Origin: Aristolochia californica | Taxonomy: Eukaryota; Streptophyta; Magnoliopsida; Piperales; Aristolochiaceae | DNA: 64,000 nucleotides | NCBI GenBank assembly: GCA_029961685.1 | Contig: JARWKL010000015.1 | Span: forward strand, 21,545,220 to 21,609,219 | Reading direction: 5' to 3' | Shown here: positions 1 to 13,800 of the stretch, piece after piece | How positions within the stretch are numbered: the stretch's first letter is position 1 | How the letters are laid out: each line of letters begins with the position of its first letter | Position numbers and translations under genes: made by a program | Notes under the pieces: model-generated | Told to the model about the DNA's origin: nothing | Database searches by the model: none | The model's input: the letters and a program-made list of their open reading frames with translations, nothing else

Positions 1-779
1 AATATTGGGCTTCCATGTCAGTTTATCAACTGCATGCTCACGGATAATAATTTTGTTGAGTCTGGAGAGGAGAGCAAAAAGTTGAAGTTTCCTCATCATT
101 TAATCCCTGACGAAATGTGAGACTCCATGAGCAGTCTCTCCAAGAACCTGCCACTGAGCAGGAGAGATCCCTCGCCGAGAGCCCTGGGAAATCCTTGGAG
201 AGGGGAGCAGGGGCCGCACCATTCGTCCGACCAAAAGAGGAGAGTTTTTCCATTGCCTGTGTGAAAAAAAGTTGCATGTCTGAATACTAGGAGGAGCTTT
301 TGAATTGATTTCCATATCGGGAATAAGAGGCAAGTGACGCCACCCTCCCTCCACCAGGCACCCGAAAATTGAAGGTAGAACCTGACCATATCTCTCCATA
401 GGCTATAATGCTTGACATTGAAGTTCCAGATCCATTTGAGCAAAAGGGCATTGTTCATCTCCTCCGTAGGCTGGATGCCTAAACCACCTTGATTGTGGGA
501 CCTGCAAATATCCTTCCGACTCACCAAATGATATTTGAAGGTGTTCTCTAATCCTCTCTAGAGAAAACGCCGACAGATGGCGTCAATCCCGTAGCAAACA
601 GAGGTCAGACAGTGCATGAAGGATAGTAAATAGTTTAGCAGTCCTGCCAAACAAGACTTGAGGAGAGTGAGTCACCCCGCAGTAGATAAAAGTTTGCCCC
701 TCCAAGTAGCTAGTCTCTTTTCAAATTTCTCAATAAGGAGGGACCAAAGCGTCACCGAAGGCTAAGAGTCAAAAAAGTG

Positions 780-1640
780 GGAGCCCCAGATATGTAACTG
801 GCAAATTTCCTAATGAGCACCCCAAATAGTCAGCCATACCCTAAAGCACAAATGAGTCAATGTGATAGCCTAGGAGAGTGGTTTTCTTCCGGTTATGTTC
901 TGACCAAAAGCCAATTCAAATAGTCCCAATACAGCATGTAGCTTCCTAATCTGATCCATAGTACCAACCCCAAAATAAATGGTATCATCTGCAAATTGAA
1001 GGATCGGCACATCAAAGGTTGTGCAGTCCGTCGTGGGGAGGAGTCATCCCAAGTTCTTGGCCGAATAGATCAAGGAGGATAGATATTTTGCTACCACATT
1101 GAAGAGCAAAGGGGAAAGGGGGTCTCCCTGTCTAATTCCCCTGGATCCCTTAAAATACCCACATACCGTTCCATTGAGAAGAACGGAGTAGCTCGTAGAG
1201 GAGATGCATCTTTGAATCAAAAAGCACCATTTTTTTCCTGAATCCCATCTTCCCCAAGTGAGTGTCCAGAAGCTTCCAATTAACTCTGTCAAAGGCTTTA
1301 TCGAAATCAAGCTTGAGAATGAATTTGGGGTGCTTTAAAGCCTTAAAATGGTGGATGAGCTCGTGACATGCCATGGCCGAATCTACTATGTTCCTTCCCT
1401 TGATAAAAACACTATGGCCATGATGAATGGCAATAGGGAGAACTGCCCAGAGGCGATTGGCAAAGAGGCGTGTAATCACCTTGTAGGCACTGGTGGTGAG
1501 ACTAATCGGCTGGAAGTCAGATGGAAGTTATGCCCCTTCTTTTTTAGGGAAGAGGGCAATAAACGAAGCTCTGATGCTCCTAAATCTGATGTCATGCTGA
1601 TAGAATGAGTGAACCATGTAGTCAATGTCATATCTGATGA
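780..1640 (-). pseudogene. LINE A reverse transcriptase core, frameshifted
   Basis: The segments at 1479-1150 (MITRLFANRLWAVLP, GHSVFIKGRNIVDS, LKLDFDKAFDRVNW) and 1310-1044 ([19 protein letters not shown]) are the conserved blocks of non-LTR reverse transcriptase in two frames. Below 1044 the sequence still reads as a decayed YxDD region in pieces (about 1000-960). Decayed. Confidence 0.8.
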
Positions 1641-2403
1641 GAGGTCAGCATCGGTGATAGAATTCCCCGTTGAAACCGTCCGGACACGGAGTGCGACCCA
1701 GGGCTGCTTTTTCAATTCCCCTCCTGGAGAAAGGGAGTTCAATGAGACTAGTTGCAGCCGAAGGGATAGCCTGGAAATGAACCCTTTCGAAGAAGGGCGG
1801 ACTGGTTGACAATCAGAATATAAATCTGCAAAAAAAATCACCAGCGAGTCTGAAATAAGGAATCGATCCGAGGCAATCTCACCATTTACGCTAAGTGTAG
1901 AGATGCGGTGGGCTTTTCTCCGTGCAAAGGCGACTGCGTGGAAGAATTTAGTATTGGCATCCCCATCGGTGAGCCACTTAAATCTTGCACGCTACTTCCA
2001 GTGCACGAGCTCACTGTGAGTGAAGGACTGCATTTGCTCTTGGAGGGCATATCTCTGTGTTACTTCCGAGTAAGAGAGGCTTCTAGATTCCTCCTCTGAA
2101 GTCTAGAGTGGCAATCTGAGTAAGGACGAAAGCTCTCTCGGCTAAGGAAGAGGCCCCGAACCGTAGCAACGGCTTCAGTAGCTTGAGCTTGGCTGGGAAG
2201 GTCCCATCGCTCAGGCCAGCAACGACCATCCTCTCCCAGAAGGATTGTTAGATAGATGGGTGCGCCATCCATACATTGTTGAATCTGGAAAAGAGGGGGG
2301 GGGGGGGGGGGGGGGGGAATTGTCAAAGTCGATATCCACCCGAATCGGCCAATGATCATAAACGACCCTATTTGAGAACTTTGCCTATGACATTGTTGTA
2401 TAA

Positions 2404-3029
2404 CTAGAGCCAGTCATTGTTTGCTAAGAAGCGGTCAAGCTTAGAGAGGACGGGGGGTTGTCTGCCATTTGAACTAGTGAAGATCTTCCCAGATAGGGTA
2501 ATCTCAGTTAGGCCCCAGCCGCCAATAAAGTCTGCAAATAGCCTCATGGAGGTAGTGATTCTCCGGGAGGGCAGGTATTTCTCATGGCAGAAGCGGGTAT
2601 CATTGAAATCTCCCGCAAGCATCAAAGAAATGGGCCACCTCTGACAAGTCCTCAAGAGGTCATCCCATAAGAGATGTCGCTCATGGCATCTGGTAGGGCC
2701 ATACACACCACTAGGCACCTAATGTTCCCCGATCCTTTGTCTCTCAACTTGATTCCAAGGGAGTAAGTGCCACAACAACGATCAAGCACCTCAATAGTAT
2801 TGATGTCCCACACCATCAGAATGCCGCTAGCCGATCCAATTGCATCAATAGAAATCCATCCAAGCTCCTTAAGGGGCCACAACTCACGGATATATCCAAG
2901 GGGTAGAGAAGCCCCCTTGGTTTCTTGAAGAATATCTATATTTGCCTTGGTAGAGGCAAGGAGGTCCAGAACTGACACACGGAGACGCAAGGATCCAATT
3001 CTACGAACATTCCAAGAGAGAATGATCAT
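2404..3029 (-). pseudogene. LINE A endonuclease (exonuclease-endonuclease-phosphatase fold), frameshifted
   Basis: Two overlapping minus-strand reading frames (3029-2652 and 2718-2404) together make the endonuclease that nicks target DNA for target-primed reverse transcription. Seen: the N-terminal SWNVR motif, ILQETK (the catalytic Glu region), GVYGPTR, LAGDFND and the C-terminal LSKLDRFL typical of plant L1 endonucleases. One frameshift around 2690 separates the halves. Not functional. Confidence 0.85.
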
Positions 3030-3689
3030 TGATCACTTGTCTTCTTCTTGGACTTCTCAGGTGGTTATCTTCCAGGAGAGGCTCCGTGTAGACGGTGCCC
3101 ATCACCTTGGCAAATTATCTCTGGGTTGCGGGGGTATCTAGTAGTAACAGTGGGTCCTCCCTGGAGAAGCTGTCTCGGCTAGCCTCTATTCCGGCATTGG
3201 TAGGTGGCAAAGGGAAGAGGAGAAGGAATTTCGAGGCGAGGATTTCTCAGAGGTGAGGGAGGGGGAGAGTTCATTATCTGAGTGGTGGCTTGAGGGGTGT
3301 GAGGATTGTGGGGGTGGTTTATAGGAGGGCTTGTGGGGGTGGTTTATAGGAGGGCTTGTGGGGGTTTTAATTTGGGGGGGTGTAGTTATTTCAGGGGATA
3401 AGGCGGGAGGGTGGATGGCAGTTGTAGGTATTTGGGGGTTGGGATAGATTCTGCCTGGCATAAAATATGTGGTGGGTAGGGGGGGGGGGGGGGGGGGGGG
3501 GGGGGGAGTGTATGGCAGGCTAGAAGGAGGGACTGTCGAGGGGGCAGCTGGAATAGCATCAGTGCCAGCTGCAAGACTGTCTGGATGAGGACGCATCTGC
3601 TGGGGAGAAATAGAGACCGGGGTTGCTGATTTCAACATACTAGAGACCAATGTGAGGAACCATCTCTAGACAACTCAGACCCTTCAACA

Positions 3690-3992
3690 AAAAAAATATG
3701 AACTTTGTCATCCCTTTCTAGTGTACACCCAAAGAGCAACTAAGTTCGCAAGCAAAATTATAATTCCTAGAAAGTACTTCAAGTACCCGCAACTTTTGGT
3801 CTGAAAATGTCTCTTCAAGTGACTTTCCACTTCTTCACTGCCCTTAAATCATTAGTAGAGATGATTATATCATCAACACACACAATCATTACAACTCTCG
3901 TATCATGTCTAAGCATCAACGCAAAGTAGTTAGAATGGCTATGCACTACAAAGTCATTGGAACTTCTGTCAAAATTAAGCTATTAAGGGCCA
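3690..3992 (-). mobile_element. Ty1/copia reverse transcriptase fragment
   Basis: Read on the minus strand, the segment gives a copia RT stretch: FDRSSNDFVVHSHSN, then VVMIVCVDDIIISTNDL (the YVDDII catalytic block with Y changed to C), then after frame breaks a LKRHFQTK / LKYFLGI-like tail. It abuts the 5' end of LINE A. No LTRs were found next to it, so it is an isolated relic in the NUA intron. Confidence 0.7.
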
Positions 3993-4495
3993 TATGGGGA
4001 AGAAACAGGGTCCTCAACAGTTCGAATACGTCTGGAACAGCAATTAAAAAGGTTCCTGTAACCTAATCTCAAAGCAGCCCCCCATAATATTTTAAAATCA
4101 TCCACAAGCTAAGCCCAAGAAAGGACAATGTCTTTTCAATAACAGCACCAAGAGAGCAATCATGAGATGAGAAAACCCTTTATAATCTTCCAACCACCAA
4201 ATCCATGGGACTGGTCTGCCTACTCATTTCCAAAGAGTTTTTACCCAATACTGAAAGGGGAATGGAAGAGATTTCAGCAAGCAACTTCGTAAGACAAACT
4301 CTGCCACAAAAAGGTGTTGCTGAGAGAACAAGACAAGTTCTCACCTTCTATTAACAAGAAGAAGAAGAAGCATTACAATTGCACTTTAAAGAAGAAAAGG
4401 CTTTTCTACAGGGTTTTCAATTTTTTGCCAAAGTTGCCTTTGCTCTTTAATGGGTGGCAAGAAAGCAGTTCTTAATGATTGGTTCCCTTCAGTTC
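3993..4495. other. Unassigned intron sequence of NUA
   Basis: No ORF, repeat pair or RNA gene could be supported here. The sequence has ordinary AT-rich plant intron composition with a short GAA run near 4355-4370. It probably includes further decayed retroelement sequence. Confidence 0.5.
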
Positions 4496-4797
4496 AGAAA
4501 CCTCCTTCGTGATTGCTCAAATTTTACTAGAGAGACTTGTTACATTTGTACTTTTTTAGATGTTCTACGGTGACATGTTGTGCATGGTACATCTTTGTTT
4601 GGAAAGAGGTGCATAGTGCAGATTAAGTAGCAGATTCCTTGGTTGGAGTTTCCTTCATCACCTTGTTGACGGCAAACTCCTTCCCACTTGATGCAGGCTG
4701 AATTGTTTTTTGGCCAATTTGTTAATTGCCTTTTTGCACTTTTTGTATCACTCTCTTAATGAAACACTCACTTTTTTAAATTAAAAAAATTAAGTAA
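4496..4797 (+). mobile_element. LINE 3' tail (RNase H end and A-rich terminus), decayed
   Basis: One plus-strand frame reads WKEVHSAD, a stop, then VADSLVGVSF, matching the [11 protein letters not shown] motif of the RNase H end of plant L1 elements. It is followed about 100 bases later by an A-rich terminus at 4772-4797, as in the other LINE 3' ends in this window. Only the last few hundred bases of an element remain. Confidence 0.4.
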
Positions 4798-4809
4798 AAG
4801 GAGAAATAC

Positions 4810-7800
4810 CTCTTTCATCCAAAATGATCTCAGCTTTCTCCTCTATTTCATGTACAACCTGTGCGAGATCATTAGTCAATTAGATTGTCCAAAAATGTAA
4901 TATAGGAATCATCCAGTAAAAAAACGATTATACATAAAACACTCAACAAATGTCAACACCAGAAAATTGGCACAGCCCAAAACAGATGCTAAAGTAATCC
5001 GAATTTGTATATGTCATACATAGTACATTCTACTAATGAAATAATAAAGAAACAGAAGTTTGCTCTTATCAGAGAACTCATCAAAAGGTATGAGACTGAC
5101 TTTCCAAAAGATACCAGACTGCTTCAATGATGACTATAGTATCCCTGAGTAATTGCAGTTTCATGGGCCTAGTTTGGCCACCATTTAACATTACTCAAGG
5201 AATATTTGGCCCCTGATCTACCACCAAGATCCAAGCTGGACACATGTGCCTCATTCAGCAGGTAGCCTAAAATGTAGAGCAATGTTCTCTTGTGTAGACA
5301 GACCAAATATGAAGAGATCCCAAGAATGTTAGTAAAATTCATAGATAAAAAGGAGAAGCTCTTTTCATCGAGTCACAGTAAAAAACAGCAAGATCTTGAT
5401 ATTCTGTAAAGTTCCTCATTGACAAAATCCCTCAGTGAAATTATCAACTTTCCTGTTACATTAACTCATGCACATCATTCTGCAGATTAAAATTTCAAAC
5501 TCTTTTTCTAAAAACTTATTTCTGAATTGAAATTCTATTGCACAACATAGATTTTTATGTGGGATCAAATGCCCCACTTCATCCAGGAAATAACAGTACC
5601 AAAGGTAATATCCAGAAAAAGCACAGACATAAGGAAAGGGATAATTAGTTTTCAGGGGAAAAAACATCTACGGGACAATTTACCCGTTTCAACACATCCT
5701 CTGAGTGCTTCAGAGCCCATCTTTCATGTCGCAAGGCATCAGCAGCTTCTTGATATTTCTCATACATTTTAGCCAACTGAAAGCACAAAGAAATGTCGTT
5801 TCAGCTATGATAACAGGAATCACATGAAAGAGATAAAGGCAAAAAGAAAAGAAGATTTACTTACACTCCAACCATCGCGCAAAAGAGATGCTGCCAAAGC
5901 GGTACCTGAAATACCTGCCGGTACTTGTGGTACGAGTAAGAGACAATTCTCTTCTTCACTTTTATCATCAGTTTCATTTCCACCAACCCTTCTGCAAAAT
6001 AAACAACATCAGAAGTAATGGTTATGAACTGTTATGAATTTCTAATTCAAGCATGAGACACTGAATTAAACAGCTAACGTACGAGGTAACTGATACTATT
6101 CCATGCTGTTGGTAGGTTAGATTTCCACAATTCTGAGACCCAGAGAAGTTGTTGTGAGAAAACATTCTTGCATTGGGATCCATGAAGAGGTCTTATAATT
6201 TCAGCTAGTCATTTTGTGTGGTATCAGCTCAATCTCCATATGGTATGAGAGAAAATTGAAGGCAGTATGATTCTGTTTAACGTCTATGTGTGTATCTTCT
6301 CTGGCCCATATGTCTATGTTCTCCACACCTTGGTCAGCGTGACACGTTAGCTGTAGAATGCAGGGGACTGTTGAGGTAATAAGTCCCAACATTCTAGGAA
6401 GATGAAAGTAAGAAACGTGATTGTTAGACAATAATTTCACATTCTCTGGGACTTGGAAAGATCAAATGTTTATTGAATGGGAAAAGATCTTTAACTTCAG
6501 CCAATCATTTTGTGAAGAATCAGTCCAACCTTTTTTTTTTTTTTTTTTGAGAAAGGGTAATTTTATTAAGAGAAAGAAAGCAGAAAACAAAAGTCAAGGG
6601 AGCAAACCCCTAACAAGAAGGGATTGTAGGGTAGCATCCTGTTTAGCAAGTACATCAGCAACCGAATTGGCGGATCTCAGAATGTGAGTCCAAATACAAT
6701 CAAAGTGTGAAACAATAACCATAATCTCAAAGAAAACATCCCAGTGGCGCCACAAGGGGGCGGAAACATTAGTACACCAACCAATCACCACCTTGGAATC
6801 CCCATCAATGTGAAAAGGACCCTTGCAGTGATCGCTAAAGATGTGGAGCCCGTTAAGGAAGCCATGAAGCTCAGTAGTCGTCGAATTTGAAATACCCAAG
6901 GTGCCCGCAAAGGAGATGAGTTGATTACTAGAGGGATCATTATTACTCACCAAAGCCGGCAATCCTGGGAATTACCAAGTGAAGAACCATCAAAATTAAG
7001 CTTAAGGAACTCAGGCCAAGGCAGGGACCATTCCATAACAATGGGGGGCCTTGAGTGAGTATGTAACCGAGCCAGGCAATGCCAATTATCCCGAATAGTG
7101 GCACCAAAAAAGGGGAGAAGGCCTTCTTGGTGAGCAATCAAGAGGAAATATGCCTTGAGATACTGTCAACAACTCTCTCCAGGGAATATAACTTGGCATT
7201 GAAACGTCTGTGATTCGCTCATTCCAAAGACCCCAAGGAATGAAAGCAGTACAAGCAAAAAGAATCAACCACCCCATCCCAGTAAGAGCAGTACCAAATA
7301 GCATCCTACTGGCAATAATCAAATCTACAGGCAGACAAAATTGTAAACCGAAGCGACGAAGAATAGAGGTCCACACGAGCCATGAGAAAGGGTATAAGAG
7401 GAGATGGTTGATTGATTCCTCCTAGTTGCATAGCGAGTAAAAGAGATCAATCAAGGAGTGACCTCTCCGTCTAAGAATATCCACCGTAAGGATCTTATTG
7501 AGGCAAGCACTCCACATGAAAATTTTGATCCTAGGAGGAGCGCACAAAGAGCCAAGTGAAGGTAACGTCGTGCTCAGCCCAATGGGACTGCCACCCTCTG
7601 ATGAAACCGTAAGCAGAGGACATGGAGAAACCGCCACTCTTATTAGGCCACCAAATTAACTTGTCCTGAGCATGAGAACACAACCGCATTGATTGGATAG
7701 AGTCCAGCAGCCGGCTAGCATCAAAGGCCTCAGCGTCTAAAAGTCCTCGCCAGGGATGAAGATTCCATCCACCATCTCCAAAGCAACTGAAATCTCTCTC

Positions 7801-10800
7801 TATAATAATAGACGAAATAGCCCGCCAAAAGAGCTCTGAAGGGGCTCATACCCAGCCCACCAATCTCCCCAAAAATTTATCGACTTTCCATTACCCACAT
7901 AAAATTTGATGGCTGAGGAGAAAGTCGGAAGGAGAAGATAAAGGGATCTCCAAATCGGTGAAAAGCATCTTCTGCTTTCTCCCAAGGTCCACCAAAGGGA
8001 GGAGCAACCAAGTTTGGTTACCACCATCTCCTTCCAGAGATTGGAAGAGATAGTGTTGAACCTCTAAATCCATTTCAAAAGTAAAGCACAATTCATGTCC
8101 TTAGATACCTAGATACTCAAACCACCCAAGTACTTGGGAATACAGACGTCATCCCAACTAACCAGATGATATTTTAAAGTATCGTTGGAGCCCCTCCAAA
8201 GGAACCTTCTTTTCATCTTGCCCACAATTTGGCAAATGGAGGCAAGGCAAGGCATGAAGGATAGGAAATAGTTTAGAATGCTGGCAATACATGACTTGAG
8301 GAGGGTGTGTCTTTCTGCTTTGCTGAGAAGCCGACCTTTCCATGTGGCGAGACGCAACTCAAGCTTTTCGACTACCGATGTCCAAAAGTCCTTATTGATG
8401 CACCCAGTGAATAAAGGAAGCCTAAGGTAAGTGGTAGGGATGGAGGAGACCGAACATCCCAATAAGCTCACCATATCCGAGAGCATCCCTGAATCAATGT
8501 TGAGAAGTCTTCCCCCATTTAACTTTTTGCCCAAAGGCCAATTCAAAAAAGGCCCAGCACCACTTTGATTCTCAAAAGAAAAACGCCTTCCATGGTACCA
8601 ACCCCAAAGATGATAGTGTCGTCTACATATTGAAGGATGGGGATATTGAAAATCGGGTGATGACTAGTGGGGCCAACCAGCCGAGCTCCTTGGCTGAATA
8701 GAATATCGAAGATAGGAATTTTGCCACAATGTTGAAATGAAGTGGGGAGAGGGGGTCTCCCTGTCTCAACCCCCTCATGCCCTTGAAGTAACCGCAAATT
8801 GTGCCATTGAGAATGAGTTAGAATGAGGCCGAGCCCACATAACTCATGATCCAAAACCTCCATCTCTCGCTAAAACCCATATGACCCATCAAGTCATCCA
8901 GTTGATGCAATCAAAAGCCTTTTCCAAATCAAGCTTGAAAGCAATCCTCGGGTCTTTGGTGCGGCTAAAATGTTCAATAAGCTCGTGGGAGGCCATGGTG
9001 GAGTCAAGAATGTTCCTTCCTTTGAGGAATATGTTTTGCCCACAGTGGATGACGATTGGGAGGAAAGCCTTGAGTCGGTGCGCAAGAAATCTGGCAATAA
9101 TCATATATGTTCTGAAAATGAGACTAATTTGGCCGAAAATCCCCCGGTTTTTCCACATTGGTTTTTTTAGGGACCAACTTGATGAAGGAAGCTCCAATGT
9201 TGTGGAATGTGATGCCCTTATCATAGAAACCTTGAATCATAGCAAATATATCCTCCTTAATAATCGGCCAAGCTCTTTTGAAGAAATCCCCATTGAAGCC
9301 ATCAGGACCCAGGCCCTTATCATTCGCCAAGCCTAACACCGCCCGCTCAACTTCACCATGAGAGAAAGGAGACTCCAGAAGGGATCCAGCTACTAGGGAG
9401 AGGCGGGTGAAATGAAGGTGTTGATTTTTTTGTCTATTGTAGCATTCTTTCGAGTACAAGTCTGTAAAAAATGAATCAGCACATTAGTAATGGAGACCCT
9501 ATCCGACATTACCTCGTTATTGATACATAATGAGGTAATTCGGTTAGATCTCCTCCTCAATGAGGCGAGGGTATGAAAAAACTTTGTGTTTGCATCCCCT
9601 TCCAACAACCATTTGAAACTATCTCTTTATTTCCACTGAATTTTTTCTTAATGTAAAATTAATTTTAAATCGGTTGAGAGAGAAATGCGTGTTGAAAATT
9701 TCGAGGATAAATACCTCTGCTCTTCCGTTGAGTCCAGATCGGTGATCCAAGAGAGAAGAGAGGCTTTCTTGGCACCCAACGAAGCATGACGGCTAGAGGA
9801 TCATTCTTTGAGTTTTGCTTTAAGAAGCTTTAACTTTTGAGGGAAAAACCACTCCATTCTACCTCCGCATTGGCAATTGGACCACCATTCTTTGATAAGA
9901 GGATCAAAATTTGGCTCCAGCAACCAAGAGTTTTTAAATCAGAAAGGGGAAGAAGGTCCCCATCTACCAAAAGAGGTGGATAGAAGAATGGGCCAATGAT
10001 CGAACCCCACCCTATTGAGCACCCTACCCGAAAAACAAGAAAGTGAATCCAATTTTGATAGGATTGGGAGCTACTATCCGTTGGACCAAGTATAGGTCTT
10101 CCCAGAAAGAGGGATCTGGTCCAACCCACAGCTTCTGATGAAATCAGCAAAACCCCTCATGGAAGAGGCATGTCTGTGAAAACTTCTTACTTTTTTTTTT
10201 ATATTTTTCAAGTAGAAAATCTTCTTACAAGACGGGCATTGGATATTTATTTTTGAAAAAAAAAACTAAAATCAGATTTTATAATTCAAGTTGTGCTTTC
10301 CTAGAAAGGAACAGAAATCGGTTCATTTGTATCTTCTCTTGTATCCAACGAACAAAATTTTATTGTACTACTGTGTTCGGATTAGTTACTTTCTTTCTAT
10401 TTGTTTTAAGTAATCTAACATGAATAGGGGCACTAACTACAATTTGCCTAGTATTTTTCTTTTAAATAAGCATTAAATGACTTGAAGAGAAGACCTTTAA
10501 AAAAAAGGAAAAATTGAGATCTACACAAATCTTGACCCTCTTCTTCATTCTCTATTTCTTCTTTCACTCCTCCTCGTGTTTGTGTCACACTACTTCTTTT
10601 CCTCCCGGGGCAAGACTCAGCATACCAGTTGAACATTGAGTCAACCATCTCTGTTTCGACCCAGCCGATTGTCTCCTCACCCCCCATTCTTGCTACCTAC
10701 CAAAGGAAACGAAGAGATCAAAACAGGCCCCTCCTTCATGATGAATCCAGCAATCCTGCTTCTCCATCACAAAACCTTACCCCTAAGCGTATCCAATTCC

Positions 10801-13800
10801 AGCCAAGTGAAAGATCACATAGGCTTGTCAGTCAACTCCAATCCGACGTCATAGATATGATGATGAGACTTGGCAACAGATGATGAACCAGGCTAGAATT
10901 ACGGGTGTTTGTTATGCACGCAATAACATTATTATTTTAATTTTTTTTAATTTACTTTATTTTATTTCAGTTAAAGAATTAATAGGCCATAGGGGCATTT
11001 TTTAAATATTTTATTTACAGGAGTATTTTTGTAATATTTTATCTTAAACCTTGTAAGGGTGAACCCTATTTAAGGGGTAAGAGTAATGAGAAAGGAAGCA
11101 TTGATTTAGAGTAAACCAGGGTTTTGAGATCTCCTCAACGAGCTCAGGGGTGTGCGTTCTCCTTAACGAACCTAGGGTTTTCAAGCTTCCCTTTGGCTTG
11201 ATTTTTGTCTTTCTCTTCTTCCTCCCTACGAATCCATGTGTCAAATCCGGGACCATAACAACTGGTATCAGAGCGGGAACACAATGCGCAATTCTATATC
11301 CCGAGAAAAATGGATTGCCATGCGCGATCAATGGGAAGAAAAACGTGCATGTTGTAGAGCATCTGACGAAAGATGGCGGGCATCTTACATTAAATTTTCT
11401 CACGGCCAATAGAATGTCTCCCAGAACAGAAGATGGAAAAATTTCGATCTAACTCTGTCTCGGTGAATCAGTTCGGTCGTCCCTCCTCTGTCTTGGAAAA
11501 TCTACAAGCAGCGAAGCCCCAAAGGGCTGCTATTCACAACCGGAAAAAGAGGAGGCGTCGACGGAAACAAATCCGGTGGGCTTTGGCTTCCAAATTCTCA
11601 CTCTCAGTCTCAATCTCGCTCTCGGCAGGCCAGTGGGGAACCAACTTCAACACATTTGAGGGTAAGCTTCTGAAACGCCATCGATTTTTAGGTCAAAACG
11701 ATTGTTCCATGGGGTTGAGGGGAGCCTGAGCAGCAGCAGCGCTGCTTGAAAATTGGGGACAGAGGTTCTCTGTTCCGTGAAGCAGAGAAACAGTGCACAA
11801 TTGCTGGAATTCCGGCTTGTGTGTATGAATTCCGAAATGGAATTTTTCTGGGGATTCCGGGATTGATAGAAAAAAAAATATGGATGCTGAGAACAGCAGC
11901 AGTGAGCATGTGCTTGGTCAAATTGACAACGGTGTACTGAAATTTTTCTTGTGGAGGAATTATATCAATTTTTCTGGGACAAATTATAATGTTGTGGATG
12001 CACACAGCAATAGTGTGTCTGTTTCAAAAATGGAGAATTCCAGTCTCCTGTTCTAGATAACAGTATTGTGGTGTTTGTGGAGAGCGTTCGGAGATGATGA
12101 ACAAGGTTATATGAAGTATAAAGACGCCAATTTGCCATTAAATACCAGAGTTAAAGATCTTATCAGAAGAATGCCTCTGGCTGAAATGATCGGTCAGATG
12201 ACACAAGCCAATCGATCTGTGCTCTCACCAGAAGTCATGAGCAAGTACTTCATTGGAAGTGTATTTGAGGGGTGGAGATAGTGTTCCTGCTCCATTTGCC
12301 ACTTCCCAGCAGTGGATTGATATGGTGAACGCTTTCCAGAACGGATCACTCTCTAGCCGTCTTGGGATTCCAATGAATTATGGAATTGATGCTGTGCATG
12401 GCCACAACAATGTCTATAAAGCCACCTTATTCCCTCATAATGTTGAACTGGCAGCAACCAGGGATCCTCAGCTTGTGAAGATGATTGGAGAAGCAGCTGT
12501 TTTGGAAGTCAAGGGAACTGGGATTCAGTACATTTTTGCTCCATGTATTGCTCTTTACAGAGACCCCAGATGGGGCCGTTGCTACGAGAGTTACAGCGAG
12601 GATCCTGAGATTGTCGAGGAGATGACAGAGATCTTCTCTGGTTTACAGGGAGAAATCTTTCAAGGAGGACGACTGGGTGTTCCATATGTTGCTGGCCAAA
12701 AGAAGGTTGTTGCCTGTGCGAAGCACTCTCTTGGTGATGGCGGTATCCAGAAAGGGATCAATGAGTACATCACCATAATCGACTTCCATTCACTGCTGAG
12801 CATTCACATGCCTCCTTACTATGATGCTTCCTATGATGCCTGGCAAGGAGTTGATAGAATCACGTACCCAACTCACACCAACTACACGACCTCTGTTGCT
12901 GCTGCAATTCAAGCTGGAATCGACATGGTAATGGTGGGGTATAACTTCACTGGATTCATTGATGACCTAACCAATCTTGTGAGCAGCGGAGTCATTTCCA
13001 TGGGCACTTTACTTGTCAATGACATAATGCTAAGAGTCATATGTAATTGCAAGAGATCGGTTTCTTGTTCCCAATGGGAAAATGAAAATGTTTCCAACAA
13101 TTGGGAGGATACACTTGGCTCCCATCAGTAATGAATTTTTGAATGTTGAAATTGCAAACAAGTCCCTCTTTTGGCAGCAGCATAATCACTATGGGGTTGA
13201 TCTTACCCTTTTACATGGACCTGCATTTCAAGGATATTTTTCTCAGCCTGTAGTAGATGCAAATGTTGGAGCTTCTGACTTAGATTGAAGGATTCGGGAG
13301 ATCAGACAGGAGGAAGCTGCTGGTTTTGCAGCACTTGGGTTCTTCCACCAATTTTTTTGTGCTGCTGCTGTGGCACTGCAGAAACCAGTGTTGCCAACAG
13401 TGCCACTGCTGAAACCAGTGCTGATTATTCAGAAAGTAGTAGCAGCAGCGATGGATGGCGCACAATTCTGTTGTTGTGGGCACAACAGGTACTCCTCTGC
13501 AGGATGTAGCTAATTCTGGCCGGACAGGGACAGCAACAAAAATAATGTCTGTTCTTACTGCATGTACCATTAGTGGAGCTCTTGAGCCCAAGATGATGCC
13601 TATCTCATATTGCTGCTGCTATTGCAGTGAAGATAAGGGCACCCCAGCAGCAAGTACAAACGGAAAAATATAATGCAGCTCAATATTGTGTACAGAGACA
13701 GGACCATGGATTGGACATGGCATTGGATAAAAAATTGATAGCTTCATGCACACCTGCCTTGGAAAGTGGCCTGCCAATCTACATAGATATGCCTATTCGC

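Larger units (their letters stand above)
1..3655 (-). mobile_element. L1-like LINE retrotransposon (LINE A), decayed, 3' end outside window
   Basis: Non-LTR retrotransposon read right to left. A proline-rich ORF1 C-terminal or linker region (3650-3186) is followed by an AP-type endonuclease (about 3029-2404, beginning MIILSWNVRRIGS, then LAGDFND and LSKLDRFL), a reverse transcriptase (about 1480-1044, with KLDFDKAFDRVNW and [15 protein letters not shown]) and a zf-RVT region (527-96, GGLGIQPTEEMNNALLLKWIW). The RNase H and poly(A) end lie beyond the left edge. Frameshifts and stops break every domain, so it is inactive. It sits in the NUA intron downstream of the last visible exon, in the same orientation as NUA. 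Two G runs on the plus strand (C on the coding strand) lie at 2295-2317 and 3479-3506. Confidence 0.9.

Noticed and set aside
3479..3506. G28 run as an assembly gap filler
   Set aside because: Similar runs recur at corresponding positions in other LINE copies, so a real sequence feature is more likely, though length may be unreliable.
12253..13131. 292-codon frame read as a functional GH3 enzyme
   Set aside because: It lacks the N-terminus in frame, an internal segment with the nucleophile, and the C-terminal domain, and lies between the LTRs of a retrotransposon.
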